Shown: piece by piece, positions 55,755 through 64,000 of the stretch | Layout of the letters: each line of letters opens with the position of its first letter | How positions within the stretch are numbered: the first letter of the stretch is position 1 | Source of the DNA: Centroberyx gerrardi | Lineage: Eukaryota; Chordata; Actinopteri; Beryciformes; Berycidae | Assembly (NCBI RefSeq): GCF_048128805.1 | Contig: NC_136005.1 | Location: 9,722,004 to 9,786,003 of the forward strand | Length of the DNA stretch: 64,000 bases | Reading direction: 5' to 3' | Translations under genes and position numbers: made by a program | The notes under the pieces: model-generated | Databases searched by the model: none | Seen by the model: only the letters and a program-made list of their open reading frames with translations | Told to the model about the DNA's origin: nothing

Positions 55755-58325
55755 ATGAGTGAAGCAGAGAAAAAACGTCCTGTAATTGCAGGCAGAGAAA
55801 AAGGTGAGTTCATCAATGGAGGGTGAATTCTTACAAAAGGCTGCTATTACTGATTGCCTATGTGATGTTTCCATGTTTGGAAAACTTCATCACATTGGCT
55901 AAGTTCTATGGGATTCTTTGGTTTTTTTGTACAATCTTGTGGTCATTGACTATATTTCATCATTTCAGAGGGGGAACGTTGACTTCAGCAGGCTAGAGGA
56001 TTTCTCAGTGTGCAGACTTGCCAGGACTCGCTCTGTCCTGTGTTAAAAATGTTCCCACTAGCTCTGCTTGTGCACATGCCTCTGAACACTTGTAGGCTGA
56101 TGTAATGCTTTTCCGCAGGTTTCTTGGTGGTTGTGCACTGCCTGCAGCACTGTCCTCTCTAGCTGGGGATCGTCAGCTGCCTGTCTGACCCAGCATGCAT
56201 GATATGCACCAATCAGATGCAAATCAGTCATTTAGGCTCATAGCTCCAGGCTTACTGGCTGCTAATTATCAGGTGTCTCAGAGAGCAGAATGCATATGTA
56301 AGTCCAGGATCAGTTTTGCCTTTCAAAATATAGTGAATGAGATGGAAATGTTTTTAGACATTGCAGATTTATTGCTCAGTTTTATACCACTGACTTTTAT
56401 TTATAAGGCTATTACTGATGCCTATTACTACCTATTACTACTGATATTACTGATTATGTATGCCAATACTGGCATACACAATCTCTGTCTGGGGCAAGCA
56501 ACAGTCTTATAGCAAATTTCCAAAATGTTCCTAAAATTGTTCGTTTTCTCTACTTTGACATGACTTTTAAGGCTTGGAAATGGTCAGAATCATTTTCCTT
56601 ACTTTTCCATAGTACCCAGACCTGCATAGGAACCCTGGTTATTAGATAGAACTACAGAAGCCATGATTTAAATAAAAGCTATTGTCACTTTCAGTTTTTC
56701 ATATTGCACATCTGTCTCATTAGTGCACTGTAAATGTGATCTTCTGACATTTCCCTTTGTCTGTAGGGCCTGGACCCGGGCGCTATGCGCTCCCTCCCAC
56801 CATTGGTTTTATTGGCCATGACTTCACCAAGCCAACTAGCCCTGCCTATTCTTTCCATGGCAGGATGAGCAACAATAGTAAGCCCTTCTCTTTCTCTCAC
56901 TTTTATCTGCAATTATTATTACATAGAATACATTTTTATTGTTTTTCTTTCTGTAATTAAATGTGTTGGTGCCGTCTCGGAGGGGACAAACCTGAATACA
57001 TAAATACATATAATAGCTAAAAAAGCCAGCATAGATGTCATAAACACCACAAAGCATTTTACATAATTACAATCATAGATCTCTTAATCTTTTAAAAACA
57101 ATTTCATCCTCTCAAATACATCACCTAATATACCATGTTCCCTGGTTAATAAATCACTCAATGGTAAATACTAGTTCTAAGTGACACAATGTCAAATCAT
57201 AGCCAATAGGGGGAGACAACACAACATTATCGTATAGTTTCTCAGTTGTTCCTGTTCATGAATTTGTTTGCATCTAACCAGCCTATTGACTGAGAAAAAA
57301 GTTATTTTTTTCAACAATAGTGATTAATAATGATGAATTAATGTGAGAAATGTTTGCTTTTCCTGCAGTGTACTGTGTTGACTCCAGTCCTGGGCCTCAG
57401 TACCATATTGATGCAAAAATGACTCGTTTTGGAAGGGACGGCAACCCTGCATACTCAATGTTGGGCAGAATGAAAAGACCAAGTAAGTTCCCATCATAAC
57501 AGGTAAAGAACATTTATTTTGAACGCATAATTATTAGTCATGGTTGTGACAACAATAAAAACATCTAACATGCAAATGTACACTATTTTGCTTATTTTAA
57601 ACACTTCACAGATTGACTGTTATATGTAATGCTGAATTATAAATCATTCTTGATTGGCCCATTCCAAGACTCTGGGCCCTCATACATGTGTTTTTGACAC
57701 TTCTTGTACTCCAGTGTCAGCTGCTGCAACTGAAAATCTGAACCCCCATGAAGGGAACCAAACAGACAGTTACTCTACCATATGGTGTTGAGTTGTTGCT
57801 TTTTGCATGACAATAATTCAGCTGTTCTGTTCACTAGAGGAGATATTCCAGACGCCTGGCCCAGGAGCATACAGCCCTGAGAACGCCCCGCCATGCAACC
57901 TCCAGCGCAGACCCCCCTCCTACACGATGGGCTCTCGCACACGCTACCGCACCGTCGACTCGGTACCTGCCCCTAACAAGTACTCTCTCCCTTCACTCAT
58001 GGGCCCACAAGTCCCAAACAAGCCAGCCGGTGCAAGCTACACAATGTCAGGACTTTACAAGACAGGGGGCCCATCTGAGGACTTATCCAAGACACCGGGA
58101 CCTTGTGGGTACAACAGAACAAACCCAAGTGTTTATTTACCCCGACAGCCAGCGTTCTCCATGCTGGGGCGTCACAGCTTACCCAGAGATGCCACCAAGA
58201 AACCCGGTCCTGGAACGCATAACCCAGAGAAGGTGACAGTCAACAAGGCCCGGGCCCCGGCCTACTCTCTGGGCATCAGACACTCTGAGTTTGTCACACC
58301 GCTAGTTGTCAATGTAGCTGACTGA
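55755..58325 (+). CDS. odf3l2: ODF3/CIMAP family protein (SHIPPO repeats), four exons, 253 aa
   Basis: Exons 55755-55803, 56767-56877, 57369-57482 and 57838-58325 are all joined in phase 1, with TGA at 58323. It starts [20 protein letters not shown]. The protein is a series of Pro-Gly-Pro repeats: [75 protein letters not shown] and [20 protein letters not shown]. These are the SHIPPO repeats of outer dense fibre protein 3 relatives, microtubule-associated proteins of sperm tails and cilia. Its length matches the family (about 250 residues). [12 protein letters not shown] and [18 protein letters not shown] look closest to ODF3L2, but ODF3 or ODF3B cannot be excluded by eye. Confidence 0.9.
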
Positions 58326-58484
58326 GCATCACCCACTCCTGTGTAAAAACTTTGTTTATAACAGTTAGCCACCATATAAATATAGGTTGTCTGTGAAGGT
58401 AGAATAGAAAATTATACAGACAAAATTATGTAATTGTATAGAAAAATATCACTGAAAAGAAAATGCATATGTAACACAATACAT

Positions 58485-58490
58485 TTTATT
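58485..58490 (-). terminator. Probable poly(A) signal of the CKS gene
   Basis: TTTATT on the plus strand is AATAAA on the minus strand, about 525 bases past the CKS stop codon. It is the only canonical signal I find on that side before the ODF3-like coding region. Confidence 0.5.
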
Positions 58491-58585
58491 TTGTTCTGTC
58501 CAGCAACAAATAATTTTTCTAGAATCAACGTGTAATATCTAGTAATAATATATGTACATTAAAGCAACCAATAAGATTAAAGAAA

Positions 58586-58591
58586 AATAAA
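58586..58591 (+). terminator. Probable poly(A) signal of the ODF3-like gene
   Basis: First AATAAA after the stop codon at 58325; a second one occurs at 58647-58652. Confidence 0.5.
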
Positions 58592-59015
58592 TGTTTGAAC
58601 ACAGAAAGCTCTTTTAGGAAAAACATGTGGGCTTGCATTCGAGAAAAATAAAACCCTAGACCTGTATGACCAGTCAGTAAATACATCAATCTTAACAAAT
58701 GAAATCAGAAAATACATAACAAATGTATTCAACTAATATAAAATTTCCTGGAGAACTTTCATCTTCATATTGTTGCTAAGCTGATCAATCACAGCAGAAC
58801 TGTTGTGGCACTTCAACTCTCCTTGACTAGCTGTTTGCCTCTCATTACCTCCAAAAATGTAAGGAGTTTGAAATAAAAAACAAACAAACTATAAATACGG
58901 GTTTGTTATACTATACATTCAAACATATGGAGAGATGTACATGGGAGAAATGTATGGTCCAAAGACGATACAAATCAGTAAAGATGATATCAGGTATGTT
59001 ATAGATGGTTTCCAC

Positions 59016-59970
59016 TCAATCCTTTGGGAGAGGTCTTCTGAAAAGCAGTATGTGTGGCTCTGGAGAGTTAAATAAACAAGGAGATTCTGTCAGCATAAAG
59101 TGGTTACACCAATTCTTACACTATAAATACACAGCTGTGGTCCATGTCTATGTAAGCTTCAAGACAGCCTAAAAGATACCTGCCTGTAAGAGCCATCAGG
59201 TCAATGGTTGCTCACCTGGTTTGTGGATCATGTAGTGAATCCAGCCCTGGCTCTGCTGCACCCCCAGCTCCCTCCATTCCTCTTCTGTCATCAGGTGGGA
59301 GGTGGGCACCAGTTTAGACAGCTGCTTTGGGAGCATGACATGCCTAGGAGGAGAGAGATCAAATGAAAGTCATTGACAAGACTAACCTACTAACGTCAGA
59401 GCACAAAAATTGCGTTTTACAGCAGGTTGACAAAACGGTACGAAGTAGTAACGAATCATTATTACCATATTCAGTTAACTCTGACATATGTTTGAAGCCC
59501 ACGTGACAGATATACTGCTGACCTCCCTGTACGTTTTGGTGGGGATTTCTTTTTCTAAAAAGTTACGTTACGATATTATAGACTAAAATAACGTTAAAGA
59601 ACATATTCAGATAACGTTAAGACAAACAACGGTCAAACCAACTCAAAATCCACTTGAACGATTTAGTTAACGTTAATGTTACGTAAGAGCTGACCGAGGT
59701 TATTTTGGTTGTACTATTAGGTTGTCAGCGTATATATTCAATTCTTACATATTCGATAATGTATTTTATTAAACTATCCTAACATGAAACGTTTGCTAAC
59801 ATTAACCTAGTTACCGACAGCAAACGTTCTGTTAAGCCATCGAATCTAACGTTAGCTAACGCTAGCTAGCGAACTTTTGACAACAACGTTAGTCAACGTC
59901 AATAAACATACCTGTACTCGAACTCTTCATCGGTGTATTTGTCAGAGTAGTAAATCTGCTTTTTCGACAT
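59016..59970 (-). CDS. cks2: Cyclin-dependent kinase regulatory subunit (CKS family), three exons, 76 aa
   Basis: Exons on the minus strand are 59970-59912, 59343-59216 and 59059-59016. The protein starts [20 protein letters not shown], continues [20 protein letters not shown], then [20 protein letters not shown], and ends [17 protein letters not shown] proteins bind CDK1/CDK2 and phosphorylated substrates; CKS1 also helps SCF-Skp2 recognise p27. Visible family features are HVMLP, LGVQQSxGW and the [12 protein letters not shown] hinge that allows strand exchange. LSK..P..HLM.EEEW and the short KD ending favour CKS2 over CKS1B, but the paralogue is not certain. It is slightly shorter than the 79-residue mammalian proteins. 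Confidence 0.93.
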
Positions 59971-60200
59971 TTTCAGTAGATGATAAGGAGTTAATGTTGA
60001 TGGAGAGAAAGCTGTTTTCAGGCGGTGTAAAGTACTAACTAACGATAGTTATGAGCGCAAGCTGTCATCTGCCGCTGTTTTCAGAGGACCTAAATTTTAA
60101 ACTCAAACGGTCCCCCGCCTTCCCTGGATTGGTGAAGGGAGCGGCACGCGGACAAAACAGAAGCCCAGGCCCCACCCCCTAACTTGACTCCAACATCGTC
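59971..60200 (-). promoter_or_regulatory. CKS promoter: CCAAT box and CHR-like element
   Basis: Upstream of the CKS start (minus strand) there is an inverted CCAAT box (attgg at 60128-60132). About 30 bases closer to the gene lie ccgtttgagt and TTTAAA (60096-60101), resembling the CHR element of cell-cycle genes. The block 60100-60180 is locally GC-rich with CpGs. CCAAT plus CHR is the usual layout for NF-Y/DREAM-regulated G2/M genes such as CKS. Exact start sites are not known. Confidence 0.5.
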
Positions 60201-62024
60201 TATGCTTTGGAAGAGGAATCACTCAATAATGAAATAAACTGGCCCATCTTCCGGTCTGCAAAATTGGGCGTGTTTCTTAAGGAGTGCTTTTCACAACACT
60301 TTTAGCTCAAACGTTAACACAATTTTTGTTTTTTGTGTCACTTGCTCCAAATTTATTAGATGTTTTGACGGAAGACAGAAGCATTGTACCTCGCAACTTT
60401 TACTCTGGTCCGTTGCGCTTCTCAAAGACTGTTGCGGTAGCCTAAAATAAGGGATCAGTAGAGGTCTTCGCTTCTTCATTATCTCTGCTTCAAAAGTCAT
60501 GTGTGTCAAACATTTTTGGTCTCTATGGTTTCCGTCTTCACTTTAGAGTAGGCCGAAACAGTGAATCTGAGTTGACTGCAGTTGTTTTAATTTTCCTGTT
60601 TATTTCAATTGACAAATTGGTGTTTTATTCTAACTGGCATTAAAAACTTGCACTCGTGCTGCTGTATGTAAGTTTTAAAAGCCTATAGGCTTTAGGCTAA
60701 ACTAGTAGGCTAAGACGTTAGTAAGAAAGTTTAACAGGTAGAAAACATAGGTAGAAAATCAGTCCTAACCATTAAGCTTTCATTATAATCTTCGCTGTAA
60801 ATGACGGTGATATTGGTCTCTTACGTAACATGTTAATATGGTGTTTGTAAATGAAATTCAAACTACAGTAGTAATATGTTTTTTTTCTAGTTGGCTATTT
60901 TCTAGTAGGCTATTTTCTATAGTTTGTCCTTGGTCTGAGTCTGAAATGCATCGCTACAATATTTTATAGCCTACATGATATTTAAATGTGTTTGACAGAC
61001 AAAAGTTCTGCTGCTGAGCTCAATTTTTTCCTTTGTATCTTTTCCAGTGCACTCTTACAAAGGAGGTGCCATTTTTAACACATCATTGTCTTGTGTTGTT
61101 ATTAACATATCTTGTGTTGAAAGTGTGTGTTGTGCCAATGAAGACACACAGATGTGTTAAAAATGACATCCTTTGTAAGAGTGTGGATTCTTGATTGTTC
61201 ATAGATTGTTCTCTTAGAGATGCAAAGATGCAAAAAGTTAACATAATTGACATTTTCATCAACTAATTTATTTTTTCTTCAAATTTCAATAATTACTGCT
61301 GTGATAGGATGAATTACACTTTGAGAAATGCATCACCTAACGTATTTTCTATATGCCTTACATGAATATGTTACTTTCTCAGTCGATGATTTGTACAACA
61401 TTAAATATAAACTCTTCAGTGAATGAACATTTACATTTTAACCAAACAAACTGAGTTTGGTTTGAGGTCTCTGTGCTGGAAGTATGTTGTTGTTCTTAGT
61501 ATTATCACTGTTGTCAGGGTAATGGCTGCTAATGAGTGGTGCTGCATTCACAGCATGGTTTGTTCCACTTGTGCATGCAAAGCACCAAAGTGAGCAGGTA
61601 AATGTTAACCCTTCACACACAGTATAGTTGAATGGTTGATATTGCCACTGTTTATATGAGTGTATCATCAAATGAAATGAAATAATGTCCCACACTGATG
61701 TTTATGAAAATTAAAAAAGTGTCATCTGTGTCACCACAATTGTTATTACATCTACATTAAAAATCTTTTTAGTTGGTTTTGGTTTGAAGTAAATTTTCCA
61801 TATTCATTTTACTGTTATGCATATTGTCATTGCAGTATCTTGTCTTTTTACAGAAATATGGACAGAATGTACTGTGAAGAAGCCAAGGCCAGCTATTTAT
61901 GCATCAGTCAACATGCATCGATTACATCTGGTTTATCAGTAACTTCTTACACTCTGCTGCAAACAAACAAGAAGTGATTGGCTGTTTGGAGGAAGGTGGG
62001 GTGGCAGTGGCAATGATGATTGTG

Positions 62025-62058
<34 letters not shown>

Positions 62059-64000
62059 CTGTCTCAGAGGGTGTGTGTGATTTGTTGTAATGTGGACCCC
62101 TGGCCAGTGACATGAAATTGTTCTCTCATTCAGCCAATAACTGCAGCTGCTTTGTATTATGACACTTGGACCAGATTGCCTCGTTACACACGTTACAGCA
62201 GTGGTTCATTCTGATATAACCCTTTAGGAAGTGTAGTGGGCTGGATCTTATTTCCATCTTCTTTCTCCTCAAAGCCTGATAGGTAAGTTTCCTGCCACTG
62301 ATGCCTTTCTGAATAACTTTTAGCTCTTACTGGATCTCTGCAAATATCGTGCAACTGGTTTAGCATTTTGTGTTTTAATGGACTTATTGAATTTTCTACC
62401 CAGGCCAGCAGTCTGTGTGGCCCTTTTAGTTGTTTCGCAAGAGCATGAAGAGTAAGTTAACAGTACTTTACATACACATTTTGGCTGTTTACTGAGTTGT
62501 GTCTTGAGTCACATTTTGTTGGACAGAGAACACAACACTCATCTCTCACCCGAAAGCTGCAGGCTGATTAAGGAAGCTTGCAAATGATTCAGAATCAATT
62601 GCTTGATTGAATTTAGGCAATTGTCCTTATTTGTCAAGCACATAACAAGCTTTTCCTGGTATATGTAGGTGTCCTTATTTAACCAGTTGACTATTCCTCT
62701 CTTTGCATAACAGATGACCCTGACTGCTACTTGGGCTATTTCACCATCCATGCAAACATCACTCACGTCTATAAAGCCTCCCTACTCCTCTTCTGCCTTA
62801 CCTTTGACTGATTAACAGATTCTTGTTTCAGCCTTTTGTCTAATTTGGCTCCTTTATCTGCTTTCGTAGCCTTTAATGCCAGTTGTACTTTCTTGTTCTG
62901 TTTTCCCAAGGAACTGAGTGTCCGCTCTGTGCTCAGCGGAGGATCATTTCTGACACAATAACAGATATCAGCCTTCTATTAATACCTTGTGTCCTCTGCT
63001 TCCTGTGCGCCAGACGTGACCTTGTGTTAGAGGGCTATCTGTTCTGATGAAAGATGTTGTTATTGTTGTTGGTTGGCTCTAGACCCCCACCTCCGCCCAA
63101 ACACACACACCTTCCCTGAAAGGTGTGCAGTACAAATCCCTGCTTAACCCACTTAGCGTTTCACACTGAGAAGCATGACGTATATATGTTACCTTTGTGC
63201 GAAATGGGAGAATAGAAGAGTGTGAGTGAGAGAGAATGAAAGAAGAGGGTGAAAATGATTAGACTGAAAAGGCGAGAGTGAGGGAAGGGGAGAGTGAAGG
63301 AGGGAGGGAGGGTGAGAGTGAGGAGCTAAAAGGCCTGTGCTCTCCTTCCAGAAGATGGCGGAGGGCTCCCTGGGGAGGCGGCTGGGAGGACAGGGGAGTT
63401 GGGAAGAGATTTCAAGCAGATGGGATGGGGTGGGTGTTTTGACTGATGCAGTCCCTTATGAGTACTGCTGCATTGTTTCCTTTGCCAGTTAAGTTTTTGT
63501 CTATTCCCAGGACAAATGTAATTATTCTCTATCAGCACAAGCACGCACACACACACACACACACACACACCTCCACACACAGCCTACACTTAAACTAATT
63601 GGTTGAGACCCTTTTGCCTATATATACTCACAACCCTGTGACATGAGCTCAAACATTTGCAATCAATCCCTCAGTTAATACTTTTATTTTGTATTACTCT
63701 ATCAATGAGTTCTGCATTTGTCATTTCTGTTGGTTAGAATCTAATCCCATTTTCAAGATTGTATTCATTTTGTATTCATTTCATCAAATAAGACTCCTCT
63801 ACAGAGAGACTGAATATAACCCAAGCATTTGGGGTTTCATTCCAAAATACTATATATTCAATTTAAAAGAATGTTATTGATATTCATTGTTCAATATTTA
63901 AAAAATGCAAATGATTGCATACTCTAAAATGTTACTATTTTGTAAAGAGAGAGCTCAAGACAGATAATATCCTTAAGATTCAGTAGTACTTTCATGCAGC
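60201..64000. other. Right-hand region with no supported gene
   Basis: AT-rich sequence with a fold-back MITE (61050-61183), a (GT)n tract (62030-62056), a (CA)n tract (63543-63570), and a purine-rich stretch (63215-63320). A strong ATGGCGG context at 63355 opens only 45 codons and has no donor that I recognise. I support no exon here. Confidence 0.5.
61050..61183. mobile_element. Fold-back MITE
   Basis: The left end CACTCTTACAAAGGA, followed by ATTTTTAACACATC, is repeated inverted at the right end (about 61152-61183), with arms of roughly 33 bases. The 134-bp element has no coding sequence. Target duplication is unclear, possibly TG. Similar CACTCTTACAAAGGA-type ends are common in fish genomes. 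Confidence 0.8.

Noticed and set aside
63355..63492. ATGGCGGAGGGC with a strong initiation context after an acceptor-like ctctccttccag
   Set aside because: It opens only about 45 codons, with no donor or domain that I recognise. It may be a 5' exon of a gene to the right, but that cannot be supported here.
1..64000. CRISPR arrays, operons, prophage or other prokaryotic systems
   Set aside because: The window is vertebrate nuclear DNA with spliced genes. The regular repeats are microsatellites and transposons.

Overview
This is a vertebrate genomic window, almost certainly from a ray-finned (teleost) fish. Genes are split into short exons with GT-AG introns. Dinucleotide microsatellites, mainly (GT)n/(CA)n, are very abundant. 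Interspersed repeats have the look of fish tRNA-derived SINEs, hAT and fold-back DNA transposons and a Gypsy-type LTR element. I see no bacterial features, tRNA genes, rRNA genes or CRISPR arrays.

Layout, left to right. (1) 380-1784, + strand: the last two coding exons of a SAC3D1-like gene (SAC3/GANP domain); its 5' part lies outside the window and a SINE-derived segment sits in its 3' UTR. (2) 3213-52193, + strand: a complete, intact CPAMD8 orthologue. CPAMD8 is a secreted thioester protein of the complement C3 / alpha-2-macroglobulin family with a Kazal domain near its C terminus. I placed 43 coding exons. All reading-frame phases join exactly, giving about 1,888 residues, close to the human length that I recall. 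Landmarks are a signal peptide, the family motif FIQTDKPVY, a KRRRR processing site (669-673), FPETWVW, the thioester GCGEQ (Cys1146/Gln1149), a second basic RKRR site (1549-1552), and the Kazal module (about 1727-1773). (3) 55755-58325, + strand: a complete four-exon ODF3/CIMAP (SHIPPO-repeat) sperm and ciliary microtubule gene of 253 residues. (4) 59016-59970, - strand: a complete three-exon CKS1/CKS2-type cyclin-dependent kinase regulatory subunit of 76 residues, convergent with the ODF3 gene, with a CCAAT/CHR-like promoter at about 59971-60200. (5) 60200-64000: no gene that I can support, one fold-back MITE and microsatellites.

The four genes share no pathway; this is an ordinary vertebrate gene neighbourhood dominated by one large gene. 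The features most worth a second look are in CPAMD8: an Asn at the catalytic-His position of the thioester domain, the two basic cleavage sites, the Kazal exon bounded by phase-1 introns, (UG)n tracts next to several 3' splice sites, and an 18-bp microexon. In its introns, a hAT-like MITE family occurs three times (two copies with perfect 8-bp target-site duplications), and one copy is nested inside a tRNA-derived SINE. All exon calls were made by reading the sequence by eye. No alignment, splice predictor or transcript data was used.
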